A stretch of DNA of 64,000 nucleotides from Saposhnikovia divaricata (taxonomy: Eukaryota; Streptophyta; Magnoliopsida; Apiales; Apiaceae). The position numbers and the translations under genes are program-made. The stretch lies in assembly GCA_036435485.1 (NCBI GenBank), contig CM071597.1, positions 50,141,881 to 50,205,880 on the forward strand, written 5' to 3'. The notes under the pieces were generated by a model, which saw nothing but the letters and a program-made list of their open reading frames with translations, was not told where the DNA came from and did no database searches. This document shows, in pieces, positions 20,224 to 32,187 of the stretch (the first letter of the stretch is position 1; each line of letters begins with the position of its first letter).

Positions 20224-22269
20224 ATGGTTACCACCCGGAGAACACCAACACTTTCTGAAACCATTACCAGCACCACCGCACGCCCGATTGGGGAACAGGT
20301 ACCCCTAGGGACGGATTCCCAGGCACTAACCACACAACCTTAAAGAACCGAAACGCAAACTCATGGATCGTTACCCTTAGTGACGAATCCCACCACCCAA
20401 GGGACGAATCCCCTTCAGATGATGGTCGCCCCTCTCGGAGGACAATCCGCTCCACCCATCGCTCAGATCTCTACAACCTTGATCCCCGCAAGCACGAACC
20501 CGGTGTATGGTTTGCCCAACTATCCCCCGTATCAGGCCGGACCAAGTGGTCACGCCCTCCAGATACGCGAGCCGTACAATCCACCTTACATCAGAGGTTT
20601 AGGACCCAATCAAGGCCAGCAATACTATGACTACTCAGGCCCGTATTCTGATGACTCATCCTCGGAGGAAGATAGGTATGAAGCCCCGAGGAGGCGACGT
20701 CCGAGCAAGGAGCCTATAGGACAGGCTCGCCGAAGAATCCATGATGGACCCCCTCAGACAGTTGCCGAGAAAATCAAGGCACACGAGGCTGAGATCCTAA
20801 GGCTGAAGGACGACATGGCAAGAGAGCAAGCCAGGCAAAATCAGAATCGACCCTCTCTGGTTTCAAGGGAGATTCCCCTAATCGACTTAAAGAGGTCTTT
20901 AAGGAGACAAAGAACGGTAGATACCCCAAGATCAACAATGGTGGAAACTCCCAGGGGAGACCCTAAGGATTTGATGCCGTTGGGAGACCCTGATGATCCG
21001 ACCCCTCCATTCACTGAGGAGGTGATGAGTGCGCACATATCACGGAAGTTCAAGATGCCTACAATAAAGGCTTACGATGGAACGGGAGATCCCGCTAATC
21101 ATGTAAGGACATTCTCAAACGCGCTGCTGTTGCAACCGGCAAGTGATGCCCTGAAGTGTAGGGCGTTCCCTCAAACCCTGTCGGGTATGGCACAACATTG
21201 GTATAGTCGTCTACCCCCAAATTCAATCGGTTCTTTTAAGGAATTGAGTGCCGCTTTCGTTAGCCAATTCATCAGTGAAAGAGTCCATGAGAAAAGTTCT
21301 GCATCTCTTATGTATGTGGTGCAAGGGAAGAATGAGAATCTGAGAGACTACCTCAAGCGGTTCACTAAAGAAACATTGAATATTACTGATTTGGAGAATA
21401 AGGTGGCCATGGTAGCCCTGGAACATGAAACCACTGACCTCTTCTTTAAGAGGTCATTGGCAAAACATCCTCCTGAGAACATGGCTGAGTTACAACGGAG
21501 GGCTGATAAGTATATCAAAGCCGAGGATAGTATGAAAAAAGAGGCCACAGTAGGCAATGGAGGGAGTAACAATGATTCAAGGAAGAGGAAGACGGATCAG
21601 GAATATGATACCAAGGACAAGTACCCGCGTACGGGCAAGGATTCAGACTCGGCTCCTAGAAAGGGAAATCTGAGACAGAGATTTACTGAATACTCAAGGT
21701 TGAATGCCCCAAGAAGCAAAATCCTGATGGAGATAGAAAAGGACAGAGACGTGAGATGGCCGAAGCCACTAAGGACTGATCCTGAGAAAAGAAACAAGAA
21801 TCAGTACTGCCGATTCGACAAAGATGTGGGACATGATACCGACGATTGTAGACAATTGAAAGATGAGATTGAGTTCTTGATCCGCAGGGGAAAATTGAAT
21901 AAATTTTGCAAAGATGGGGATCGGGGAAACCCAAGGCGGGATTATGATAGGAAAGATGAGGATCGTAACCGCAATCAGCAGCCTCGGGGGCCAGTGATCA
22001 ACATGATCTTTGGTGGCCAAATAGCGGCCGGGAGAAGTAAAAATTCCAGAAAGGCGTATGCACGAGAGGTGATGCACATCGTAGGGGAAGCCCCGAAGCG
22101 TGCAAAGACTGAAGTCTCAATTGGATTCGATGATTCGGACCTTGAAGGGGTGAAGTTTCCCCATGATAACCCACTAGTTATCTCACCTGTGATTGGCAAC
22201 TCCCAAGTGAAGAGAGTCTTGATTGACAATGGAGCATCGGTGGACATTCTGTTTCATGATGCCATTTGA
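20224..22269 (+). pseudogene. Retand-like gag and protease, broken
   Basis: The ATG at 20224 (MVTTRRTPTLSETI) is in frame with the long downstream frame but meets TAA at 20341-20343. The open part runs to 22269. It has a Pro-rich N-terminus, a basic EAPRRRRPSKEPIGQARRR stretch and the retrotransposon gag domain (KAYDGTGDPANHVRTFSNAL, AQHWYSRLPPNSI, LRDYLKRFTKETLNI). A CRFDKDVGHDTDDC zinc-knuckle-like motif follows (middle Cys replaced by Asp), then the protease motif VLIDNGASVDILF at the very end. A one-base indel near 22264 moves the frame. Gag packages RNA; the protease would cut the polyprotein. Clearly inactive here. Confidence 0.9.
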
Positions 22270-25200
22270 AGATGGGATATACTGAGTCTCAGTTGACACC
22301 ATCAAACATGCCCATATATGGGTTCAACGGAGTGGAGTCAAAAGTTGAGGGGACAATTCAGCTACCCATGACTATAGGGCAGGAGCCACGGGAGGCTACT
22401 CAGATGTTAAATTTCTTGGTTATCAAAGCAACATCCATATACAATGCTATCCTAGGTAGGACGGGACTACATGCTTTTAAGGTGGTTGCCTCTACCTATC
22501 ATTTAAAGGTTAAGTTCCCAACCAGAAATGGAGTAGGAGAAGAGAAAGGAGATCAAAATATGGCAAGGAGTTGTTATGTGGCCGCACTGAGGCCGGATGG
22601 AACTGGGGGGCAGGTCCTCCCGATCGAGGATATGGATGTTCGAGAGAATGAAGAGCGGAGATGAAAACCAGCAGAGGACTTGGTTCCCATACTTTTGGAG
22701 TTGGGAGATTCTGAGAAGGTTACTTACATCGGGGCATCTTTGAGAGACCCCTTGAAAAGCAGGTTGATCACCTTCTTGCAAGACAATAGTGACGTCTTTG
22801 CGTGGACAGCAACTGATATGTCAGGGATAGATCCCCAATTGATAACACACTGCTTGAATGTGGATCCCAACCGAAAGACGGTGAAACAAAAGAAGAGAAA
22901 TTTCGCACCTGAGAGGCAAGAAGCCATAAATCAGGAAGTTGACAAACTCCTAGAGGTAGGGTTCATTGAGGAAATCCAGTTCCCGGAATGGTTGGCCAAT
23001 CCTGTAATGGTCAAGAAGGCTAATGGAAAGTGGAGAATGTGTATAGACTTCACTGATCTGAACGACGCATGCCCAAAGGACTGTTTTCCCTTGCCAAGGA
23101 TCGATACGTTGATAGATGCCACGGCTGGGCACGAGATGTTAAGCTTCATGGATGGCTTTAGTGGCTATAATCAAATCAAGATGCATAAGGATGATATTCC
23201 GAAGGTATCGTTCATCACCGACTTCGGTGTGCATTGTTACCTGGTCATGGCTTTTGGACTAAAAAATACAGGAGCTACCTATCAGAGGTTGGTAAACAAG
23301 ATTTTCGCTCATCTCATTGGAAAGACTATGGAGGTTTATGTGGATGATATGCTGGTGAAAAGCCTACATAAGGCATATCACATTGAGCACCTACGCGAGG
23401 CATTTGAAGTGTTGAGGCACCATTAGATGATGTTGAATCCGGTCAAGTGTGCTTTTGGCGTTGGGTCAGGAAAGTTTTTGGGTCTCATGGTCTCGACGGG
23501 GAATTGAGGCCAACCCCGACAAAATCAAGGCTATTTTGGACATGGAACCACCACATTCTATTAGGGATGTACAGAAGTTAACCGGGAGGATTGCTGCGTT
23601 AGGGAGGTTCATCTCCAAATCCGGGGACAAGTGTTTGCCGTTCTTTAAAACCTTGAAAAAGGTCAAAAACTTTGAGTGGACAGAAGAAAGCCAAGAGGCC
23701 TTTGAGCAAGTGAAGAAGTATATGTCTGAGGCCCCACTGTTGGCCAAGCCAAGTACGGGAGAAATCCTCTATCTTTACTTGGCAATTTCAGGTCAAGCTG
23801 TGAGTGCGGTGCTGGTAAAGGAGGAAAACAAGGTTCAGAAACCCGTATACTATGTGGGCAAAGTTTTACACGGAGCAGAGTTGAACTACTCCACTATTGA
23901 GAAGTTTGCCTTAGCATTGGTAACTGCCTCTAGGAAACTACGGCCCTATTTTCAGGCACATAAGATTGAGGTCCTTACAGGACAACCATTGAGGAATATT
24001 TTGCACAGCCCTAAGGCAAGTGGTAGGCTCATCAAGTGGGCAATTGAGTTGGGAGAATTCGATGTTAAGTACAAGCCAAGGATAGCCATCAAAGCTCAGG
24101 CACTTGCTGACTTCGTGGTCGAATGCACCATTGACAACCAAGAAGTCGGGTGGCAGGGCATACCTCAGGAAGGTAATAAGGAAGACAAGGAACCTATGAT
24201 CGAAGAGAAAGAATTATGGATGCTCTATTTTGATGGGGCATCAAAAACAAAAACAAGTGGTGCAGGTCTTGTCCTAAAAAGTCCTGATGGATTCACGATT
24301 GAATATGCCTTGAAGTTGGACTTTCCAACAACCAATAATGAGGCAGAGTATGAAGCTTTGATAGCTGGGCTAAGTTTGGCAGGAGTACTGAGGGTCAAGA
24401 ATCTTAAAGTTTGTGGAGATTTGAGGCTAGTTGTGGCCCAAGTAAATGGTGAATTTGAGGTAAAGGATGAAACCATGGCCAAGTACTTAAGGCTTGTGAA
24501 GGCAATAATGACTCAATTTGATGAGTGCTACATTGAGCACATTCCGAGGGAGGAAAACACCAAGGCTGATGCCTTATCCAAGTTTGCCTCCTCTGAGATA
24601 GAGAATTACTCTCGAAGTGTCTACTTCCAAGTTCCGAGAACCCCTACCATCGATTCAAAGTTAGTCGCACCTATCGGGGTGAGGGAATGTTGGATAGATC
24701 CCATAAAGGCATATATCGAGACTGGTTGGCTCCAAACTAATGCCATAGAGGCACGAAAATTATCTATGAGAGCATTGAGGTACGCTCTGATTGAAGGGAT
24801 ACTCTACAAAAAGTCTTTTGTGATTCCGTATCTAAAGTGTTTAAGGCCCGAAGAAGCCAAATCAGCTATTGAGGAGGTCCATGAGAGAATTTGCGGACAA
24901 CACTTGGGGAGCAGGGCCCTAGCTCACAAGATAGTCAGGCTTGGATTCTATTGGCCTGAGATGATGGCCGATGCCAAAGAGTACGTGAAAAAGTGTGATC
25001 GGTGCCAGAAACATGCACCAGTAGTTAGACAACCACCAGAGATGTTGACATCCGTTAGCTCACCCATTCCTTTTGCCATGTGGGGGATGGATATACTTGG
25101 GCCCTTTCCAATGGCCACAGCTCAAAGAAAGTTCCTGGTTGTAGCTATAGATTACTTCACGAAGTGGATTGAGGCTAAACCTTTGGCTAAAATCACAACC

Positions 25201-25922
25201 AAGCAAGTTATGCAATTCTTATGGGAGAATGTCATGTGCAGGTATGGAATACCAAGAGTCCTTATTATGGACAATGGGTTGCAATTCAACAATAAAGAGT
25301 TTAGGGATTATTGTGATGAGAATGGAATTGAACTTCGGTTTACCTCGGTTGCCCACCCTCAAGCTAATGGACAGGCCGAGGTTGCCAATCGAATCATCCT
25401 TGATGGACTTAAGAAAAGGGTGGAACGCTCCAGAAACACTTGGGTGGATGAGTTACTACCCATACTCTGGGCATACCGAACCACATGCAAGGTGACTACT
25501 GGAGCAACTCCATTCATGTTAGCCTACGGGGCTGAAGCTGTAGTACCCGTGGAAATCATGCATGCATCTCCACGAGTGGAGGCCTTTGAACCAGACACAA
25601 TGAGGAAGGGATGAGACTAACCCTCGATCTGATCGACGAAGTAAGGGATGAAGCCCATGCTAGGAATACAGAGCATCAGAAGAAAGCTTCCTTGTACTAC
25701 AACCTAAGGGTGAAAGAAAGGTTCTTCCGTCAGGGGGACTTAGTACTCAGAAAGATTGAAGCATCCGGAGTTGGACAAAAAGGAAAGCTGGCACCAAATT
25801 GGGAAGGCCCATATCGGGTCAAAAGCACACTGGGTCGTGGATCATACAAGTTGGAGACTGTAGAAGGGAACGAGGTGCCTCGCACTTGGCATGCATCGAA
25901 TCTCAAGGTCTATTATGTTTGA
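22266..25922 (+). pseudogene. Retand-like pol: RT - RNase H - second RNase H - integrase, broken
   Basis: Blocks: 22266-22664 protease remainder (stop TGA 22662-22664); 22680-23426 RT, same frame, with CIDFTDLNDACPKDCFPLPR and YVDDMLVKS (stop TAG at 23424-23426); frameshift near 23500; 23449-25614 the RT connection, first RNase H (PVYYVGKVLHGAELNYSTIE), second RNase H (LYFDGASKTKTSGAGLVL) and integrase. The integrase has the HHCC end FYWPEMMADAKEYVKKCDRC, then WGMDILGPFP and MDNGLQFNN. A frameshift near 25605 is followed by 25611-25922 with the C-terminal KLAPNWEGPYRVKS. The extra RNase H supports Tat lineage. At least two stops and two frameshifts make it non-functional. Confidence 0.92.
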
Positions 25923-26273
25923 TTATCCTATGAAGGACGTAGCTTATATCTATTAGGAAAGTAGAAATAAGGTCGACGAAACCATTTTAGAGTTTTTTAA
26001 ACTCTGAGTAGGAAGTAGAGTATTATGTAAGGGCTAGGCCCATTTCAAGTTTTAATGCAATTTGGTTTTCTCCTCCCTTAGTTGTTGCTTTATGTCCTTT
26101 ATTTGACAAAGCATATTTAAAATTGCTAGCTAAAGTAAGCAAAAATAGAAAAGGCAAAAAAACTAAGTGAAAGGAAAAATCCGAAGATACATAAAACAAA
26201 TAAACGAGCCCGAAGGCTATAAGTTATTTACAATTTAAGAAGGCAAAACACTAAAAATCATGCCACGCAGGGC
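25923..26273. other. Spacer between convergent pol and antisense ORF
   Basis: AT-rich 350 bp between the pol stop and the end of the minus-strand antisense ORF. No reading frame seen; it must hold both transcripts' ends if both are expressed. Confidence 0.5.
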
Positions 26274-28200
26274 CTAGAATAAATAAAGCTCAAGGCGACT
26301 TAGGGGCAGCCTAGTAGCCTTGGCAGTCCTGGCCGAACTCCTTGAAGCTAAAGCTCTATCGGAGCTGGTGGCAGTAGTCGACTCCTCGGCATCAGCCTGA
26401 AGAGGGGAGTGTTCAGGATCTAAAATCCTATCTGTAGCATCATCCCCCTCCTTCTCTTCCTCATCATCCTCCTCCATGGGAGTAATTCTCTGAGACTCCA
26501 ACAGTCTATCCAGCTCCAAAGGGGCCTCGGGGCAGGGGATATCTCCTATCTGGAACAACCCGGGATGCCTCTCAGAAACAGCATCTAAAGCCCCTTTCCA
26601 GCCACTAAAGTAGTTGGTTAGGTAGACAAGGTCATCATGCTTAGCCATAAGCTTCTGGAAGTCCTCAGAGTCCATGTAATCATCAATGATATCCTCCTTA
26701 CCTTGGCGAAGCTCAACAATGCTGCCGTAGGACTTCTCTAGCTCCCCCTCCTTTGCCTTCAACTTCTCTTCCAAGTCTGTAACTTGGGCCTTCGACTGAT
26801 CAAGATCCTTCTTATGAGTCCCAGCTTGAGTTCGCCAAGATTTAGCATGATGCATGGCAGCCTGGAAGTAGGTGTTACCCTGAAAGCGCAATTTAATTTT
26901 TAAGAAACGGAAAGTAAAGCATTTAAACTAAAAGAGAAGTAAAATGCTTACAGTAGCAAGAGCCTGGGTTCCCAGCGACTCAACTGCCTCCAAGTCACGA
27001 GAAATAACGATGTCACGATAGTCAGCGGGGGTGACCGAGTGATAGGACCAATCCCTCGAATGTTTAGTGTCCCCCACCACTGAATCTTGCTTTCTAATGC
27101 CCCAAGCAGGCCGAAACACAGAAGTCTTAGCTGAGGAGACAGCCTCACTTCCCTCGTCCGCATCAACAGCCCCGTGGGGTCTCAGAAAAGCCGGCTCCGT
27201 AGGTTGACCCATAGGGTCTTTAATAGCTCACTTTCTCTTCATACGGGAAGTTTCCCCAGCCAAATGCTCTTGGAGCTCATTTATGTCTTTAGCAGCTGAA
27301 AAATCAAAGGCAAAAGTTATTGACAATAAAATATATAACATGTAAATGAATGAGAAGCTAAGTGAAAGAATGATGGGGTTTACCCTTATCAGTGACAGAA
27401 GAAAGACCCACAGACTTGAGGGAAAATTCCTCAAGAAGAGTGAAGAAGTGAGTTTCCCCTTTGTCTACAATAAGGATGTTGAAAGCAGCTCTTTCGGCAT
27501 CATCCAGCTCGATATCATTTGGATTTCCATCAATTACCTTCCCAAAGGAGCTACGAAAGAGGGTGCCCCAATCACCCCCCTCCCACATAAGGTACATGAA
27601 CTCCTCTTTCCATTTAGGGTTATTATCAGGAATTGAAGAGGGGTCGTAGATATTTGGGATCGTAGCACGAAGGCTGATATATACCCAGCCAGGATAATTG
27701 ATTGCAATATTTTTAAATTGAAAAATCTTCCTAAAAAGGGGGACAGATAGTGGGAAATTTTTTATTAAACAAAGAACCATGAAACAAAAAATGGCTCTCC
27801 AAGCATTTGAGACTAGCTGGTAAGAATTTATTTGAACATCCGCCAATAAGGTGGGAATGAAATTGTGAAAAGGGAAACGAAACCCAGCCATGATAGCATC
27901 ATTGTATATGCAAAGGGCATGGGGTTTCCAATGACAGGAACGATCCCCAGGTTCAGCTGGGACTAATTTTAAGGGGGAACGAACATTGAATAGTTTGTTA
28001 AATTTTTTGATTTTTTCAGCATCAAAGAACTTCGAATGATAATTATAGGAATCTAATGCAGAAACAGAGGGATATTCATCTCCTCTTTGATTAATCATGT
28101 CAATCAAGGAAGTATATTTAGAACGGATGGGAGGGAAAGAGGTACCTCACGATGATGCACTCATCTTGCTCAGCCTCTTAGCTTCTCTATCATCCGCCAT
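26274..28200 (-). pseudogene. Antisense ORF (aORF) of the Retand-like element, three exons, two stops
   Basis: Minus strand. Exon 1 is 28200-27384 (starts MADDREAKRLSKMSASS), exon 2 is 27295-26952 and exon 3 is 26879-26274. Donors GGTAAAC and CTGTAAGC and acceptors TTTTTCAG and CTTTCAG fit plant introns. The joined length is 1767 nt, exactly 589 codons, and both junctions keep the frame. TGA codons interrupt it at 28147-28149 and 27228-27230. Exon 1 (LFNVRSPLKLVPAEPGDRS, WEGGDWGTLFRSSFGKVI) resembles the plant domain named putative gypsy-type transposase. Exon 3 has a coiled-coil-like stretch (~AQVTDLEEKLKAKEGELEKS) and an acidic patch EEDDEEEKEGDD. Antisense ORFs between pol and the 3' LTR are known in Retand/Ogre-related elements; their function is unknown. 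Confidence 0.75.
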
Positions 28201-28391
28201 TGATATTCTTACGATGAATGCTTCGAGGATGATCTTCAAAGGAAATCCAGAAACCACCGTAAATGGGGGGAGCTCCGCCAAAAATCTTTGTCGGAAATCG
28301 CCTTAGCAACCGAGGCTCTAGAAAGAGTTTTTAGTGAGAAAATTTAGTGAAAGATAGGAGTGAAATGAGAAAGGAAGTTTCTCATCCTACT

Positions 28392-28399
28392 CTTTTATA
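28392..28399 (-). promoter_or_regulatory. TATA box for the antisense ORF
   Basis: TATAAAAG on the minus strand, ~192 bp upstream of the ORF start at 28200, leaving a ~160-nt leader. It lies inside the retrotransposon, facing against pol. Confidence 0.5.
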
Positions 28400-28599
28400 C
28401 AAGAGACAGCCGGTCGCTTAGCCGGTTAGGATTCCATAACCACCAGGTATGACCGGTTAAAGCCCATAGGCCCAATTAAAGGCCCAAGATCTAGAAGCTC
28501 ATAGAAGCTTATAGAGTTTAGAAGAGGGTTCTGGAAGGATCGAGAAAATCCTAAAAGTAATTAGCAAAATAAAATAAAAGAAACGCCTACGACATGACA

Positions 28600-28658
28600 C
28601 CAAGTCGAATGGTACATTACACGAACTCAATTCAATTCATAGATTGAGTTCGTAAAAT
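28600..28658. repeat. 3'-region tandem repeat of the Retand-like element, left half
   Basis: TACATTACACGAACTCAATT recurs at 33684-33712 in the form TCCTTACACGAACTCAATTC. A third weaker unit (GTCCTTTACAT) lies at 33751. The array (28600-28658 plus 33661-33761) was split by the CACTA insertion. Short arrays near the 3' end are common in Tat elements. Confidence 0.6.
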
Positions 28659-29176
28659 CACTACACCATAGATTGGCTATGGCAACCAGACTTGTTAAAA
28701 AGCGTTGTTATTGCTTGACAAGTTTTTACAAAATTAGACATATTGTAATGCTTTTCAAAACCGTTACAATTGAAGTGAAAAACCGTTACATATTATAAAA
28801 TTTGCTATCTATTGCAATGGTTTTTTAAGACGTTGCTATAAGGCGTTGCTGTAGATGGCCCGAAAAATTGGCGGCCTTTTGAAAATTTGATAAAAAATGA
28901 GCGGGCTTCTAAATTTTAGTTTGGCGGGCTTACCAAATATAATAAAACAAAAGAAATTAAAAACCATAGACACAACCACACACATAGACACAAAACATAC
29001 ACGAACAAAAACACACACATATCCGGCCATATCTAAAAAAGTAAATCAAATAAATTAAGAGGAGGGTAAGATTGAGGCTCTCGAAGGACACTGACGCTCG
29101 AAGAAGGTAAATCTTCTTCCCCAAATTAGGTATGAATGTTCAATTGAGTAATTTTAATCGAGTATGTATGTTTAAT

Positions 29177-29729
29177 GGGTTTTATATCAAACTGGCCACC
29201 CGTGTCACTCAAAACTATTAATTAGACCACCCATTCAAAAACGATATCATTTGAATCATTAAAGTCATAATAAATATCAAAGTGGCCACCCATTATAGTA
29301 CTCGAAAAGTAAAAGTAATTTTTCATCGAGTTCTACACATTTTTCTTGAATGCTTCCATAACCAAACAAAAAGTTAATAATTTTAGTATTTCTGATAATA
29401 TATTTAGATTTTTAAAAATTCATTTACTATTTATATTTTATTTTATGTCATTTTCCTTGTTTTAATAAAAAATAAATAGTAAATAAACTTTTTAAATTCT
29501 AAATATATTATGAAAAATACTAGAATTCATAACCTTTCATTTGATTATAGTAGTATTTAAGAAAAATGTGTAAAACTCGATGAAAAATTATTTTTACTTC
29601 CCGAGTAATATAATGGGTGGCCATTTTGATATTTATTATGACTTTAATGATTCAAATGATATCGTTTTTGAATGGATGGTCTAATTGATAGTTTTGAGTG
29701 AAACGGGTGGCCAGTTTGATATAAAACCC
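29177..29729. mobile_element. Foldback MULE-type MITE inside the CACTA element
   Basis: Two arms of about 260 bp (29177-~29435 and ~29470-29729) are inverted copies with ends GGGTTTTATATCAAACTGGC / GCCAGTTTGATATAAAACCC. A 10-bp direct repeat, TATGTTTAAT, flanks it (29167-29176 and 29730-29739). Non-coding. Confidence 0.85.
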
Positions 29730-29739
29730 TATGTTTAAT

Positions 29740-32127
29740 TGAGTATGCATATTTAATCGAAGAACGTTGAAGCTCAAGTATTATTAATTTGGTGTTTGTT
29801 TATTTATTAATTTGCTCATATATGTTTAATCGAAGAACGTTAAGCAGTTTTGGTTTGTTTTTGTGAATTTGGGGTTTATACATCTCTATACAAGGAAGTT
29901 TCTGAAACCAATTGGAGCTAAACATCTTAGTCTTGATATCAAAGAGAATCCCTTGGAGCTAAACAGTTTTTGTCTTTAATCTAGCGATTGCATTATGAAC
30001 TTTGAAATGGTTGTTAAGCATATTTTGTTACTGGTTAGGTTCAGAAATTGTGTTGTTAAGGTTGATAAGAATATAAAATCTTGGCTCAGTTCGTTGTTTG
30101 CTTTGTCAAATTATAAATGATCTGATAGACTTTACATACCTTTATAAATCACATCAGCTGTCCATATTAGTTAGGTTCGTTGATTACATGTCATGATGAT
30201 GGATAATGTATTTTAAAAATATCTATTGGATTTCAAGAAAGATAGGAGATCATGTATCCTGTTATACCTTGGATGCAATTATATTCATGCAATTCTCCCT
30301 AAACCTAGTTATCTTGTCTTCATGATCCATGTCTTGCATAGTGAATACTTGTAACTGGCCATTCCTTGTTTGCAACTAATATGAGGTCTCTTTTACATAT
30401 GTTTATGGTTCTATTTCATAACCCTGGTCAGTACTGTTGGTTCTATACAATCGAAACTGTGTTACCTACTACCCTTTTTTTATTTACTCAATTACTTAAA
30501 TCATTGATTTTATTAAAGCTGCTCCTACTACAACGACAAGTGTGTTTCCCCTAGTTTATAACTTTTGAATGTCAACTACGGTATTTTGTAACAGTGCAGC
30601 ATATTTTATGTGTATTTCATTATGTATTACGTTCAATCTTGCTTTAAAATACAAGTTATCAGCATCAAGATTCAACCTACCCTATCATAATTTCTGCAAT
30701 GGAGTTGACAGAAAATATGTTTTCTATGTTTGCCCCCTCAACATTACTCTACAAGCTTCATCATCGTAGTTAATGCAATGAGATATATTACTTACTGCTT
30801 TCTTCTGTTTTGCTAGTGGAAATAAACACATTAACATGAAACAACACACATAAACATATTTTACATAACAATATGTATTAAATAGTATTTTCTGTAAGAG
30901 AAAAGGATTACTGAAAAATGAGTTGTTTCTTTTTTACTTGGTGCAGGATTACCAATGTGGGAATCACGTTACAGAGTATACATTTTTGTCAAGCAATATA
31001 CAGTCCTCCTGAGGCAGCTAAAGGATGCTGCAATCTCAAGATATTATAAATTTTTTTGAAGGGAAACGTACAGTCACCATCGAGTAGAGCAACTCCATGT
31101 CAGAGTTGATACTTTTTCATTCTTTGATCCTTTTTGTTTGTATAACAGGTAAGCCTGAACATGACATCTGTAACATTTTTTTGTTCATCTTGTTCATTGA
31201 TCAAGTTTGTTGTTATAATGCTTCAAACAAAGAATATTTGGAAAAGAAAAAGATATAGAAACGTGGAGCAGGGCCAACTTGCAAGTCTTTCTTCTTTGTA
31301 CTGATAAGATGTATAGTAGTACATATCCCTATCCACGTTTAACCATTACACCTGTAGCTTATTTTCAGGTTAATTTACTAAGACATGAAGGATAGTTTCC
31401 TGTACAAACCATGACAGCCCATGTTACTTGATCCATATAGTAGTACATATCCCTATCCATGCTTACTGTTTCACAAGTTTCTAGTTTGAAGGTAAATTGA
31501 TTAGCATTATTTTATTTACCTACTTTTGTTGGTGGTTTGTTAAGGAACCAAGGATTCAAGATAATGTGTTTAGGAAGGCAAATGGTATTTTCCATGGTGG
31601 TTTAGGAGCTCTAAACTCTGCACTTTTAAGCATATTGTTTTGTAGCTCAACATGTATTTACTTTGTTCATTATTGGTCTATAAATGCCAAAGATGAGATA
31701 AAAAGACATACATGTGGGCCAGTATAACAAGCATAAATGACTACGTGCCATCTGCAACTTCATGCAGTCGACAGCCAGGAATCTTGGGGTATTATATATG
31801 TTTTTCATTTAGCCTCTCATGCATACATATGTTTCTTACTTTTTGTCAACTTTTTTTTTCTTTTCTGATTATTACGTTTTGTCAACTCTACGTATCAAAT
31901 GATGTAGTATATTTCTTTTGTTTCAGGAAGTCAGTTAGTAATATGCATCATTATTCATCAGTGGTTTCTGTAAATGATGATACTTTTTTATCCTTCCAAG
32001 AGGCAATACATGATGACAGTCTATGTCCATCTAAATTTTATTATAGATGACTGTTATTGCATATCAAAGTATCTATAGCTGCTTCAATTCATTAATAATA
32101 ATGTGTAGTCAGTGCTATCTAATGTCA
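29740..32127. other. CACTA interior, left of the PP2C fragment
   Basis: AT-rich, intron-like DNA. TTTAATCGAAGAACGTT occurs twice (29751 and 29826). Short possible exons flanked by AG/GT signals occur (for example after TGCAG at 30948), but I cannot assign them to a protein. Confidence 0.4.
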
Positions 32128-32128
32128 G

Positions 32129-32187
32129 GGGATGTTACAAGAGTAAATGGCCAGTTAGCCGTTTCACGTGCTTTTGGAGATAATCGT
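32129..32187 (+). pseudogene. Captured protein phosphatase 2C exon fragment
   Basis: After an acceptor-like ATGTCAG, the frame reads GDVTRVNGQLAVSRAFGDN, a highly conserved PP2C catalytic segment (GD...GQLAV.RAFGD). No flanking PP2C domain sequence follows in any frame I can read; after RGPLWTVQACR the similarity is lost. It lies within the CACTA element, so it is best read as a transposon-captured host gene fragment. A further open exon-like stretch at 32841-32963 (+, ending ELSTDADA and TGA) may come from the same capture, but I do not recognise it. Confidence 0.7.

Noticed and set aside
28836..29030. Minus-strand frame with a hydrophobic, membrane-like start
   Set aside because: Short, in CACTA subterminal DNA, produced by GTGT/CACA-rich sequence.
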